From the NCBI GenBank assembly GCA_032718475.1, contig JAUCBJ010000176.1, forward strand, positions 1-64,000: a stretch of DNA of 64,000 nt, read 5' to 3'. The translations under genes and the position numbers were made by a program. This DNA comes from Nemertoderma westbladi (Eukaryota > Xenacoelomorpha > Nemertodermatida > Nemertodermatidae). The notes beneath the pieces are model-generated. The model saw nothing but the letters and a program-made list of their open reading frames with translations. It was not told the DNA's origin and searched no databases. Below, one piece after another: positions 27,501 to 42,199 of this stretch (position 1 is its first letter; each line of letters begins with the position of its first letter).

Positions 27501-30500
27501 ACGAGATAAGTCGGGGTTGAGACAAAACCAGAACGAGATAGGTCGGGGTTCAGACAAAACCAGAACGAGATAGGTCGGGGTTCAGACAAAACCAGAACGA
27601 GATAGGTCGGGGTTGAGACAAAACCAGAACGAGATAGGTCAGGGGTTGAGACAAAACCAGAACGAGATAAGTCGGGGTTCAGACAAAACCAGAACGAGAT
27701 AGGTCGGGGTTGAGACAAAACGAGATAGGTCGGGGTTGAGACAAAACGAGATAGGTCGGGGTTGAGACAAAACCAGAACGAGATAGGTCGGGGTTGAGAC
27801 AAAACGAGATAGGTCGGGGTTGAGACAAAACCAGAACGAGATAGGTCGGGGTTGAGACAAAACGAGAACGAGATAGGTCGGGGTTCAGACAAAACGAGAT
27901 AGGTTGGGTTGAGACGAAACCAGAACGAGATAGGTCGGGGTTGAGACAAAACCAGAACGAGATAGGTCGGGGTTGAGTCAAAACCAGAACGAGATAGGTC
28001 GGGGTTGAGACAAAACGAGATAGGTCGGGGTTCAGACAAAACGAAACGAGATAGATCGGGGTTGAGACAAAACGAGATAGGTCGGGGTTCAGACAAAACC
28101 AGAACGAGATAAGTCGGGGTTCACACAAAACCAGAACGAGATAGGTCGGGGTTGAGACAAAACCAGAACGAGATAGGTCGGGGTTGAGACAAAACGAGTT
28201 AGGTCGGGGTTGAGACAAAACGAGAACGAGATAAGTCGGGGTTGAGACAAAATCAGAACGAGATAGGTCAGGGGTTGAGACAAAACCAGAACGAGATAGG
28301 TCGGGGTTGCGACAAAACCAGAACGAGATAAGTCGGGGTTGAGACAAAATCAGAACGAGATAGGTCAGGGGTTGAGACAAAACCAGAACGAGATAGGTCA
28401 GGGTTGAGACAAAACCAGAACGAGATAGGTCGGGGTTGAGACAAAACGATATAGGTCGGGGTTCAGACAAAACCAGAACGAGATAGGTCGGGGTTGCGAC
28501 AAAACCAGAACGAGATAAGTCGGGGTTGAGACAAAATCAGAACGAGATAGGTCAGGGGTTGAGACAAAACCAGAACGAGATAGGTCAGGGTTGAGACAAA
28601 ACCAGAACGAGATAGGTCGGGGTTGAGACAAAACGATATAGGTCGGGGTTCAGACAAAACGAAACGAGATAGGTCGGGGTTGAGACAAAACGAGATAGGT
28701 CGGGGTTGAGACAAAACCAGAACGAGATAGGTCGGGGTTGAGACAAAACGAGATAGGTCGGGGTTCAGACAAAACGAAACGAGATAGGTCGGGGTTGAGA
28801 CAAAACCAGAATGAGATAGGTCGGGGTTGAGACAAAACGATATAGGTCGGGGTTCAGACAAAACGAAACGAGATAGGTCGGGGTTGAGACAAAACGAGAT
28901 AGGTCGGGGTTGAGACAAAACCAGAACGAGATAGGTCGGGGTTGAGACAAAACGAGATAGGTCGGGGTTCAGACAAAACGAAACGAGATAGGTCGGGGTT
29001 GAGACAAAACCAGAACGAGATAGGTCGGGGTTGAGACAAAACGAGAACGAGATAGGTCGGGGTTGAGACAAAACCAGAACGAGATAGGTCGGGGTTGAGA
29101 CAAAACGAGATAGGTCGGGGTTCAGACAAAACGAAACGAGATAGGTCGGGGTTGAGACAAAACCAGAATGAGATAGGTCGGGGTTGAGACAAAACCAGAA
29201 CGAGATAGGTCGGGGTTGAGACAAAACGAGAACGAGATAGGTCGGGGTTGCGACAAAACGAGATAGGTCGGGGTTCAGACAAAACGAAACGAGATAGGTC
29301 GGGGTTGAGACAAAACCAGAATGAGATAGGTCGGGGTTGAGACAAAACCAGAACGAGATAGGTCGGGGTTGAGACAAAACGAGAACGAGATAGGTCGGGG
29401 TTGCGACAAAACGAGAACGAGATAGGTCGGGGTTGAGTCAAAACCAGAACGAGATAGGTCGGGGTTCAGACAAAACGAGATAGGTCGGGGTTCAGACAAA
29501 ACGAAACGAGATAGGTCGGGGTTCAGACAAAACCAGAACGAGATAAGTCGGGGTTCACACAAAACCAGAACGAGATAGGTCGGGGTTGAGACAAAACCAG
29601 AGCGAGATAGGTCGGGGTTGAGACAAAACGAGTTAGGTCGGGGTTCAGACAAAACCAGAACGAGATAGGTCGGGGTTGCGACAAAACCAGAACGAGATAA
29701 GTCGGGGTTGAGACAAAATCAGAACGAGATAGGTCAGGGGTTGAGACAAAACCAGAACGAGATAGGTCAGGGTTGAGACAAAACCAGAACGAGATAGGTC
29801 GGGGTTGAGACAAAACGATATAGGTCGGGGTTCAGACAAAACGAAACGAGATAGGTCGGGGTTGAGACAAAACGAGATAGGTCGGGGTTGAGACAAAACC
29901 AGAACGAGATAGGTCGGGGTTGAGACAAAACGAGATAGGTCGGGGTTCAGACAAAACGAAACGAGATAGGTCGGGGTTGAGACAAAACCAGAATGAGATA
30001 GGTCGGGGTTGAGACAAAACCAGAACGAGATAGGTCGGGGTTAAGACAAAACCAGAACGAGATAGGTCGGGGTTCAGACAAAACCAGAACGAGATAGGTC
30101 GGGGTTGAGACAAAACCAGAACAGAGTTAGGTCGGGGTTGAGACAAAACGAGATAGGTCGGGGTTCAGACAAAACGAAACGAGATAGGTCGGGGTTGAGA
30201 CAAAACCAGAATGAGATAGGTCGGGGTTGAGACGAAACGAGATAGGTCGGGTTGACACAAAACGAAACGAGATAGGTCGGGGTTGAGACAAAACCAGAAT
30301 GAGATAGGTCGGGGTTGAGACGAAACGAGATAGGTCGGGGTTGAGACAAAACCAGAACGAGTTAGGTCGGGGTTGAGACAAAACGAGATAGGTCGGGGTT
30401 CAGACAAAACGAAACGAGATAGGTCGGGGTTGAGACAAAACCGAATGAGATAGGTCGGGGTTGAGACGAAACGAGATAGGTCGGGGTTGAGACAAAACCA

Positions 30501-32419
30501 GAACGAGATAGGTCGGGGTTGAGACAAAACCAGAACGAGATAGGTCAGGGTTGAGACAAAACCAGAACGAGATAGGTCGGGGTTCAGACAAAACGAAACG
30601 AGATAGGTCGGGGTTCAGACAAAACGAAACGAGATAGGTCAGGGTTGAGACAACACGAGAACGAGATAGGTCGGGGTTAAGACAAAACCAGAACGAGATA
30701 GGTCGGGGTTGAGACAAAACCAGAACGAGATAGGTCGGGGTTGAGACAAAACGAGATAGGTCGGGGTTGAGACGAAACCAGAACGAGATAGGTCGGGGTT
30801 GAGACAAAACCAGAACGAGATAGGTCGGGGTTGAGACAAAACCAGAACGAGATAGGTCGGGGTTGAGACAAAACCAGAACGAGATAGGTCAGGGTTGAGA
30901 CAACACGAGAACGAGTTAGGTCGGGGTTGAGACAAAACCAGAACGAGATAGGTCGGGGTTGAGACAAAACCAGAACGAGATAGGTCGGGGTTGAGACAAA
31001 ACCATAACGAGATAGGTCGGGGTTGATACAAAACGAGAACGAGATAGGTCGGGGTTAAGACAAAACCAGAACGAGATAGGTCGGGGTTGAGACAAAACCA
31101 GAACGAGATAGGTCGGGGTTGAGACAAAACGAGATAGGTCGGGGTTGAGACGAAACCAGAACGAGATAGGTCGGGGTTGAGACAAAACCAGAACGAGATA
31201 GGTCGGGGTTGAGACAAAACCAGAACGAGATAGGTCGGGGTTGAGACAAAACGAGAACGAGATAGGTCGGGGTTGAGACAAAACGAGAACGAGATAGGTC
31301 GGGGTTGAGACAAAACGAGATAGGTCGGGGTTGAGACGAAACCAGAACGAGATAGGTCGGTGTTGAGACAAAACGAGATAGGTCGGGGTTGAGACAAAAC
31401 CAGAACGAGATAGGTCGGGGTTGAGACAAAACGAGATAGGTCGGGGTTGAGACAAAACGAGATAGGTCGGGGTTAAGACAAAACGAGATAGGTCGGGGTT
31501 GAGACAAAACGAGATAGGTCGGGGTTGAGACAAAACGAGATAGGTCGGGGTTAAGACAAAACCAGAACGAGATAGGTCGGGGTTGAGACAAAACGAGAAC
31601 GAGATAGGTCGGGGTTGAGACAAAACGAGATAGGTCGGGGTTGAGACAAAACCAGAACGAGATAGGTCGGGTTTGAGACAAAACGAGATAGGTCGGGGTT
31701 GAGACAAAACCAGAACGAGATAGGTCGGGGTTGAGACAAAACGAGATAGGTCGGGGTTGAGACAAAACGAGATAGGTCCTTGTTGAGACGAAACCAGAAC
31801 GAGATAAGTCGGGGTTGAGACAAAACGAGATAGGTCGGGGTTGAGACAAAACGAGATAGGTCGGGGTTGAGACAAAACGAGATAGGTCGGGGTTGAGACA
31901 AAACCAGAACGAGATAGGTCGGGGTTCAGACAAAACGAGATAGGTCGGAGTTGAGACAAAACCAGAACGAGATAGGTCGGGGTTGAGACAAAACCAGAAC
32001 GAGATAGGTCGGGGTTGAGACAAAACGAGATAGGTCGGGGTTGAGACGAAACCAGAACGAGATAGGTCGGGGTTGAGACAAAACGAGATAGGTCGGGGTT
32101 GAGACAAAACCAGAACGAGATAGGTCGGGGTTGAGACAAAACGAGATAGGTCGGGGTTGAGACAAAACGAGATAGGTCGGGGTTGAGACGAAACCAGAAC
32201 GAGATAGGTCGGGGTTGAGACAAATCGAGAACGAGATAGGTCAGGGTTGAGACAAAACGAGATAGGTCGGGGTTGAGACAAAACGAGATAGGTCGGGGTT
32301 GAGACGAAACCAGAACGAGATAGGTCGGGGTTGAGACAAAACCAGAACGAGATAGGTCGGGGTTGAGACAAAACCAAAACGAGATAGGTCGGGGTTGAGA
32401 CAAAACCAGAACGAGATAG

Positions 32420-35400
32420 GTCGGGGTTCAGACAAAACAAGAACGAGATAGGTCGGGGTTGAGACAAAACCAGAACGAGATAGGTCGGGGTTCAGACAAA
32501 ACCACAACGAGATAGGTCGGGGTTGAGACAAAACGATATAGGTCGGGGTTGAGACAACACGAGAACGAGTTAGGTCGGGGTTCAGACAAAACCAGAACGA
32601 GATAGGTCGGGGTTGAGACAAAACCAGAACGAGATAGGTCGGGGTTCAGACAAAACGAGAACGAGATAGGTCGGGGTTGCGACAAAACCAGAACGAGATA
32701 GGTCGGGGTTGAGACAAAACGAGATAGGTCGGGGTTGAGACAAAACCAGAACGAGATAGGTCGGGGTTCAGACAAAACCAGAACGAGATAGGTCGGGGTT
32801 GAGACAAAACGAGAACGAGATAGGTCGGGGTTGAGACAAAACCAGAACGAGATAGGTCGGGGTTGAGACAAAACGAGATAGGTCGGGGTTCAGACAAAAC
32901 GAAACGAGATAGGTCGGGGTTGCGACAAAACCAGAACGAGATAGGTCGGGGTTGAGACAAAACGAGAACGAGATAGGTCGGGGTTGAGACAAAACCAGAA
33001 CGAGATAGGTCGGGGTTCAGACAAAACCAGAACGAGATAGGTCGGGGTTCAGACAAAACGAGATAGGTCGGGGTTGAGACAAAACCAGAACGAGATAGGT
33101 CGGGGTTGAGACAAAACGAGGACGAGATAGGTCGGGGTTGAGACAAAACGAGATAGGTCGGGGTTGAGACAAAACGAGATAGGTCGGGGTTGAGACAAAA
33201 CAAGAACGAGATAGGTCGGGGTTGAGACAAAACCAGAACGAGATAGGTCGGGGTTGAGACGAAACGAGATAGGTCGGGGTTGAGACAAAACGAGATAGGT
33301 CGGGGTTGAGACAAAACGAGAACGAGATAGGTCGGGGTTGAGACAAAACGAGATAGGTCGGGGTTGAGACAAAACGAGATAGGTCGGGGTTGAGACAAAA
33401 CGAGAACGAGATAGGTCGGGGTTAAGACAAAACCAGAACGAGATAGGTCGGGGTTGAGACAAAACGAGAACGAGATAGGTCGGGGTTGAGACAAAACGAG
33501 ATAGGTCGGGGTTGAGACAAAACGAGATAGGTCGGGGTTGAGACAAAACGAGAACGAGATAGGTCGGGGTTGAGACAAAACGAGAACGAGATAGGTCGGG
33601 GTTGAGACAAAACGAGATAGGTCGGGGTTGAGACAAAACGAGATAGGTCGGGGTTGAGACAAAACGAGAACGAGATAGGTCGGGGTTAAGACAAAACCAG
33701 AACGAGATAGGTCGGGGTTGAGACAAAACGAGAACGAGATAGGTCGGGGTTTAGACAAAACGAGAACGAGATAGGTCGGGGTTGAGACAAAACGAGATAG
33801 GTCGGGGTTGAGAAAAAACGAGATAGGTCGGGGTTGAGACAAAACGAGATAGGTCGGGGTTGAGACAAAACGAGAACGAGATAGGTCGGGGTTAAGACAA
33901 AACCAGAACGAGATAGGTCGGGGTTGAGACAAAACGAGATAGGTCGGGGTTGAGACAAAGCGAGAACGAGATAGGTCGGGGTTGAGACAAAACGAGAACG
34001 AGATAGGTCGGGGTTGAGACAAAACGAGAACGAGATAGGTCGGGGTTGAGACAAAACGAGATAGGTCGGGGTTGAGACAAAACCAGAACGAGATAGGTCG
34101 GGGTTGAGACAAAACGAGAACGAGATAGGTCGGGGTTGAGACAAAACGAGAACGAGATAGGTCGGGGTTGAGACAAAACGAGATAGGTCGGGGTTGAGAC
34201 AAAACGAGATAGGTCGGGGTTGAGACAAAACGAGAACGAGATAGGTCGGGGTTAAGACAAAACCAGAACGAGATAGGTCGGGGTTGAGACAAAACGAGAT
34301 AGGTCGGGGTTGAGACAAAACGAGAACGAGATAGGTCGGGGTTGAGACAAAACGAGATAGGTCGGGGTTGAGACAAAACCAGAACGAGATAGGTCAGGGT
34401 TGAGACAAAACGAGAACGAGATAGGTCGGGGTTCAGACAAAACAAGAACGAGATAGGTCGGGGTTGAGACAAAACCAGAACGAGATAGGTCGGGGTTCAG
34501 ACAAAACCACAACGAGATAGGTCGGGGTTGAGACAAAACGATATAGGTCGGGGTTGAGACAACACGAGAACGAGTTAGGTCGGGGTTCAGACAAAACCAG
34601 AACGAGATAGGTCGGGGTTGAGACAAAACCAGAACGAGATAGGTCGGGGTTCAGACAAAACGAGAACGAGATAGGTCGGGGTTGCGACAAAACCAGAACG
34701 AGATAGGTCGGGGTTGAGACAAAACGAGATAGGTCGGGGTTGAGACAAAACCAGAACGAGATAGGTCGGGGTTCAGACAAAACCAGAACGAGATAGGTCG
34801 GGGTTGAGACAAAACGAGAACGAGATAGGTCGGGGTTGAGACAAAACCAGAACGAGATAGGTCGGGGTTGAGACAAAACGAGATAGGTCGGGGTTCAGAC
34901 AAAACGAAACGAGATAGGTCGGGGTTGCGACAAAACCAGAACGAGATAGGTCGGGGTTGAGACAAAACGAGAACGAGATAGGTCGGGGTTGAGACAAAAC
35001 CAGAACGAGATAGGTCGGGGTTCAGACAAAACCAGAACGAGATAGGTCGGGGTTCAGACAAAACGAGATAGGTCGGGGTTGAGACAAAACCAGAACGAGA
35101 TAGGTCGGGGTTGAGACAAAACGAGGACGAGATAGGTCGGGGTTGAGACAAAACGAGATAGGTCGGGGTTGAGACAAAACGAGATAGGTCGGGGTTGAGA
35201 CAAAACAAGAACGAGATAGGTCGGGGTTGAGACAAAACCAGAACGAGATAGGTCGGGGTTGAGACGAAACGAGATAGGTCGGGGTTGAGACAAAACGAGA
35301 TAGGTCGGGGTTGAGACAAAACGAGAACGAGATAGGTCGGGGTTGAGACAAAACGAGATAGGTCGGGGTTGAGACAAAACGAGATAGGTCGGGGTTGAGA

Positions 35401-36430
35401 CAAAACGAGAACGAGATAGGTCGGGGTTAAGACAAAACCAGAACGAGATAGGTCGGGGTTGAGACAAAACGAGAACGAGATAGGTCGGGGTTGAGACAAA
35501 ACGAGATAGGTCGGGGTTGAGACAAAACGAGATAGGTCGGGGTTGAGACAAAACGAGAACGAGATAGGTCGGGGTTGAGACAAAACGAGAACGAGATAGG
35601 TCGGGGTTGAGACAAAACGAGATAGGTCGGGGTTGAGACAAAACGAGATAGGTCGGGGTTGAGACAAAACGAGAACGAGATAGGTCGGGGTTAAGACAAA
35701 ACCAGAACGAGATAGGTCGGGGTTGAGACAAAACGAGAACGAGATAGGTCGGGGTTTAGACAAAACGAGAACGAGATAGGTCGGGGTTGAGACAAAACGA
35801 GATAGGTCGGGGTTGAGAAAAAACGAGATAGGTCGGGGTTGAGACAAAACGAGATAGGTCGGGGTTGAGACAAAACGAGAACGAGATAGGTCGGGGTTAA
35901 GACAAAACCAGAACGAGATAGGTCGGGGTTGAGACAAAACGAGAACGAGATAGGTCGGGGTTGAGACAAAACGAGATAGGTCGGGGTTGAGACAAAACCA
36001 GAACGAGATAGGTCGGGGTTGAGACAAAACGAGAACGAGATAGGTCGGGGTTGAGACAAAACGAGAACGAGATAGGTCGGGGTTGAGACAAAACGAGATA
36101 GGTCGGGGTTGAGACAAAACGAGATAGGTCGGGGTTGAGACAAAACGAGAACGAGATAGGTCGGGGTTAAGACAAAACCAGAACGAGATAGGTCGGGGTT
36201 GAGACAAAACGAGATAGGTCGGGGTTGAGACAAAACGAGAACGAGATAGGTCGGGGTTGAGACAAAACGAGATAGGTCGGGGTTGAGACAAAACCAGAAC
36301 GAGATAGGTCAGGGTTGAGACAAAACGAGAACGAGATAGGTCGGGGTTGAGACAAAACGAGATAGGTCGGGGTTGAGACAAAGCGAGAACGAGATAGGTC
36401 GGGGTTGAGACAAAACGAGAACGAGATAGG
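32420..36430. repeat. Higher-order duplication, 2,005-bp offset
   Basis: The unusual unit GTTCAGACAAAACAAGAACG occurs at 32,426 and 34,431. The pattern of short and long units and variant bases then repeats for about 1.5 kb before the copies diverge. Related blocks with the same marker start near 44,230 and 47,350. Confidence 0.75.
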
Positions 36431-39400
36431 TCGGGGTTGAGACAAAACGAGAACGAGATAGGTCGGGGTTGAGACAAAACGAGATAGGTCGGGGTTGAGA
36501 CAAAACCAGAACGAGATAGGTCGGGGTTGAGACAAAACGAGAACGAGATAGGTCGGGGTTGAGACAAAACGAGAACGAGATAGGTCGGGGTTGAGACAAA
36601 ACGAGATAGGTCGGGGTTGAGACAAAACGAGAACGAGATAGGTCGGGGTTGAGACAAAACGAGATAGGTCGGGGTTGAGACAAAGCGAGAACGAGATAGG
36701 TCGGGGTTGAGACAAAACCAGAACGAGATAGGTCGGGGTTGAGACAAAACGAGAACGAGATAGGTCGGGGTTGAGACAAAACGAGATAGGTCGGGGTTGA
36801 GACAAAGCGAGAACGAGATAGGTCGGGGTTGAGACAAAACGAGAACGAGATAGGTCGGGGTTGAGACAAAACGAGAACGAGATAGGTCGGGGTTGAGACA
36901 AAACGAGATAGGTCGGGGTTGAGACAAAACCAGAACGAGATAGGTCGGGGTTGAGACAAAACGAGAACGAGATAGGTCGGGGTTGAGACAAAACGAGAAC
37001 GAGATAGGTCGGGGTTGAGACAAAACGAGATAGGTCGGGGTTGAGACAAAACGAGATAGGTCGGGGTTGAGACAAAACGAGAACGAGATAGGTCGGGGTT
37101 AAGACAAAACCAGAACGAGATAGGTCGGGGTTGAGACAAAACGAGATAGGTCGGGGTTGAGACAAAACGAGAACGAGATAGGTCGGGGTTGAGACAAAAC
37201 GAGATAGGTCGGGGTTGAGACAAAACCAGAACGAGATAGGTCAGGGTTGAGACAAAACGAGAACGAGATAGGTCGGGGTTGAGACAAAACGAGAACGAGA
37301 TAGGTCGGGGTTGAGACAAAACGAGAACGAGATAGGTCGGGGTTGAGACAAAACGAGATAGGTCGGGGTTGAGACAAAACGAGATAGGTCGGGGTTGAGA
37401 CAAAACGAGAACGAGATAGGTCGGGGTTAAGACAAAACCAGAACGAGATAGGTCGGGGTTGAGACAAAACGAGATAGGTCGGGGTTGAGACAAAACAAGA
37501 ACGAGATAGGTCGGGGTTGAGACAAAACGAGAACGAGATAGGTCGGGGTTGAGACAAAACGAGAACGAGATAGGTAGGGGTTGAGACAAAACGAGATAGG
37601 TCGGGGTTGAGACAAAACGAGAACGAGATAGGTCGGGGTTGAGACAAAACGAGATAGGTCGGGGTTGAGACAAAACGAGATAGGTCGGGGTTGAGACAAA
37701 ACGAGAACGAGATAGGTCGGGGTTAAGACAAAACCAGAACGAGATAGGTCGGGGTTGAGACAAAACCAGAACGAGATAGGTCGGGGTTGAGACAAAACGA
37801 GATAGGTCGGGGTTGAGACAAAACGAGATAGGTCGGGGTTGAGACAAAACGAGATAGGTCGGGGTTGAGACAAAACGAGATAGGTCGGGGTTGAGACAAA
37901 ACCAGAACGATATAGGTCGGGGTTGAGACAAAACGAGATAGGTCGGGGTTGAGACAAAACGAGATAGGTCGGGGTTGAGACAAAACGAGAACGAGATAGG
38001 TCGGGGTTAAGACAAAACCAGAACGAGATAGGTCGGGGTTGAGACAAAACCAGAACGAGATAGGTCGGGGTTGAGACAAAACGAGATAGGTCGGGGTTGA
38101 GACAAAACGAGATAGGTCGGGGTTGAGACAAAACGAGATAGGTCGGGGTTGAGACAAAACGAGATAGGTCGGGGTTGAGACAAAACCAGAACGATATAGG
38201 TCGGGGTTGAGACAAAACGAGATAGGTCGGGGTTGAGACAAAACGAGATAGGTCGGGGTTGAGACAAAACGAGATAGGTCGGGGTTGAGACAAAACGAGA
38301 TAGGTCGGGGTTGAGACAAAACGAGATAGGTCAGGGTTGAGACGAAACCAGAACGAGATAGGTCGGGGTTGAGACAAAACGAGATAGGTCGGGGTTGAGA
38401 CAAAACGAGATAGGTCGGGGTTGAGACAAAACGAGATAGATCGGGGTTGAGACAAAACCAGAACGAGATAGGTCGGGGTTCAGACAAAACGAGATAGGTC
38501 GGAGTTGAGACAAAACCAGAACGAGATAGGTCGGGGTTGAGACAAAACCAGAACGAGATAGGTCGGGGTTGAGACAAAACGAGATAGGTCGGGGTTGAGA
38601 CGAAACCAGAACGAGATAGGTCGGGGTTGAGACAAAACGAGATAGGTCGGGGTTGAGACAAAACCAGAACGAGATAGGTCGGGGTTGAGACAAAACGAGA
38701 TAGGTCGGGGTTGAGACAAAACGAGATAGGTCGGGGTTGAGACGAAACCAGAACGAGATAGGTCGGGGTTGAGACGAAACCAGAACGAGATAGGTCGGGG
38801 TTGAGACAAAACGAGAACGAGATAGGTCGGGGTTGAGACAAAACGAGATAGGTCGGGGTTGAGACAAAACGAGATAGGTCGGGGTTGAGACAAAACGAGA
38901 ACGAGATAGGTCGGGGTTGAGACAAAACGAGAACGAGATAGGTCGGGGTTGAGACAAAACGAGAACGAGATAGGTCGGGGTTGAGACAAAACGAGATAGG
39001 TCGGGGTTGAGACAAAACGAGATAGGTCGGGGTTGAGACAAAACGAGAACGAGATAGGTCGGGGTTGAGACAAAACCAGAACGAGATAGGTCGGGGTTGA
39101 GACGAAACGAGATAGGTCGGGGTTGAGACAAAACGAGATAGGTCGGGGTTGAGACAAAACGAGAACGAGATAGGTCGGGGTTGCGACAAAACCAGAACGA
39201 GATAGGTCGGGGTTGAGACAAAACGAGAACGAGATAGGTCGGGGTTGAGACAAAACCAGAACGAGATAGGTCGGGGTTCAGACAAAACCAGAACGAGATA
39301 GGTCGGGGTTCAGACAAAACGAGATAGGTCGGGGTTGAGACAAAACCAGAACGAGATAGGTCGGGGTTGAGACAAAACGAGAACGAGATAGGTCGGGGTT

Positions 39401-42199
39401 GAGACAAAACGAGAACGAGATAGGTCGGGGTTGAGACAAAACGAGATAGGTCGGGGTTGAGACAAAACGAGATAGGTCGGGGTTGAGACAAAACAAGAAC
39501 GAGATAGGTCGGGGTTGAGAAAACCAGAACGAGATAGGTCGGGGTTGAGACGAAACGAGATAGGTCGGGGTTGAGACAAAACGAGATAGGTCGGGGTTGA
39601 GACAAAACGAGAACGAGATAGGTCGGGGTTGAGACAAAACGAGATAGGTCGGGGTTGAGACAAAACGAGATAGGTCGGGGTTGAGACAAAACGAGAACGA
39701 GATAGGTCGGGGTTAAGACAAAACAAGAACGAGATAGGTCGGGGTTGAGACAAAACGAGAACGAGATAGGTCGGGGTTGAGACAAAACGAGATAGGTCGG
39801 GGTTGAGACAAAACGAGATAGGTCGGGGTTGAGACAAAACGAGAACGAGATAGGTCGGGGTTGAGACAAAACCAGAACGAGATAGGTCGGGGTTGAGACA
39901 AAACGAAACGAGATAGGTCGGGGTTGAGACAAAACGAGAACGAGATAGGTCGGGGTTGAGACAAAACGAGATAGGTCGGGGTTGAGACAAAACGAGATAG
40001 GTCGGGGTTGAGACAAAACAAGAACGAGATAGGTCGGGGTTGAGACAAAACCAGAACGAGATAGGTCGGGGTTGAGACGAAACGAGATAGGTCGGGGTTG
40101 AGACAAAACGAGATAGGTCGGGGTTGAGACAAAACGAGAACGAGATAGGTCGGGGTTGAGACAAAACGAGATAGGTCGGGGTTGAGACAAAACGAGATAG
40201 GTCGGGGTTGAGACAAAACGAGAACGAGATAGGTCGGGGTTAAGACAAAACCAGAACGAGATAGGTCGGGGTTGAGACAAAACGAGAACGAGATAGGTCG
40301 GGGTTGAGACAAAACGAGATAGGTCGGGGTTGAGACAAAACGAGATAGGTCGGGGTTGAGACAAAACGAGAACGAGATAGGTCGGGGTTGAGACAAAACG
40401 AGAACGAGATAGGTCGGGGTTGAGACAAAACGAGATAGGTCGGGGTTGAGACAAAACGAGATAGGTCGGGGTTGAGACAAAACGAGAACGAGATAGGTCG
40501 GGGTTAAGACAAAACCAGAACGAGATAGGTCGGGGTTGAGACAAAACGAGAACGAGATAGGTCGGGGTTTAGACAAAACGAGAACGAGATAGGTCGGGGT
40601 TGAGACAAAACGAGATAGGTCGGGGTTGAGACAAAACGAGATAGGTCGGGGTTGAGACAAAACGAGATAGGTCGGGGTTGAGACAAAACGAGAACGAGAT
40701 AGGTCGGGGTTAAGACAAAACCAGAACGAGATAGGTCGGGGTTGAGACAAAACGAGATAGGTCGGGGTTGAGACAAAGCGAGAACGAGATAGGTCGGGGT
40801 TGAGACAAAACGAGAACGAGATAGGTCGGGGTTGAGACAAAACGAGAACGAGATAGGTCGGGGTTGAGACAAAACGAGATAGGTCGGGGTTGAGACAAAA
40901 CCAGAACGAGATAGGTCGGGGTTGAGACAAAACGAGAACGAGATAGGTCGGGGTTGAGACAAAACGAGAACGAGATAGGTCGGGGTTGAGACAAAACGAG
41001 ATAGGTCGGGGTTGAGACAAAACGAGATAGGTCGGGGTTGAGACAAAACGAGAACGAGATAGGTCGGGGTTAAGACAAAACCAGAACGAGATAGGTCGGG
41101 GTTGAGACAAAACGAGATAGGTCGGGGTTGAGACAAAACGAGAACGAGATAGGTCGGGGTTGAGACAAAACGAGATAGGTCGGGGTTGAGACAAAACCAG
41201 AACGAGATAGGTCAGGGTTGAGACAAAACGAGAACGAGATAGGTCGGGGTTGAGACAAAACGAGAACGAGATAGGTTGGGGTTGAGACAAAACGAGATAG
41301 GTCGGGGTTGAGACAAAACGAGATAGGTCGGGGTTGAGACAAAACGAGAACGAGATAGGTCGGGGTTAAGACAAAACCAGAACGAGATAGGGCGGGGTTG
41401 AGACAAAACGAGATAGGTCGGGGTTGAGACAAAACGAGAACGAGATAGGTCGGGGTTGAGACAAAACGAGAACGAGATAGGTCGGGGTTGAGACAAAACG
41501 AGATAGGTCGGGGTTGAGACAAAACGAGATAGGTCGGGGTTGAGACAAAACGAGAACGAGATAGGTCGGGGTTAAGACAAAACCAGAACGAGATAGGTCG
41601 GGGTTGAGACAAAACCAGAACGAGATAGGTCGGGGTTGAGACAAAACGAGATAGGTCGGGGTTGAGACAAAACGAGATAGGTCGGGGTTGAGACAAAACG
41701 AGATAGGTCGGGGTTGAGACGAAACCAGAACGAGATAGGTCGGGGTTGAGACAAAACGAGATAGGTCGGGGTTGAGACAAAACGAGATAGGTCGGGGTTG
41801 AGACAAAACGAGATAGGTCGGGGTTGAGACAAAACGAGATAGGTCGGGGTTGAGACAAAACCAGAACGAGATAGGTCGGGGTTCAGACAAAACGAGATAG
41901 GTCGGAGTTGAGACAAAACCAGAACGAGATAGGTCGGGGTTGAGACAAAACCAGAACGAGATAGGTCGGGGTTGAGACAAAACGAGATAGGTCGGGGTTG
42001 AGACGAAACCAGAACGAGATAGGTCGGGGTTGAGACAAAACGAGATAGGTCGGGGTTGAGACAAAACCAGAACGAGATAGGTCGGGGTTGAGACAAAACG
42101 AGATAGGTCGGGGTTGAGACAAAACGAGATAGGTCGGGGTTGAGACGAAACCAGAACGAGATAGGTCGGGGTTGAGACGAAACCAGAACGAGATAGGTC

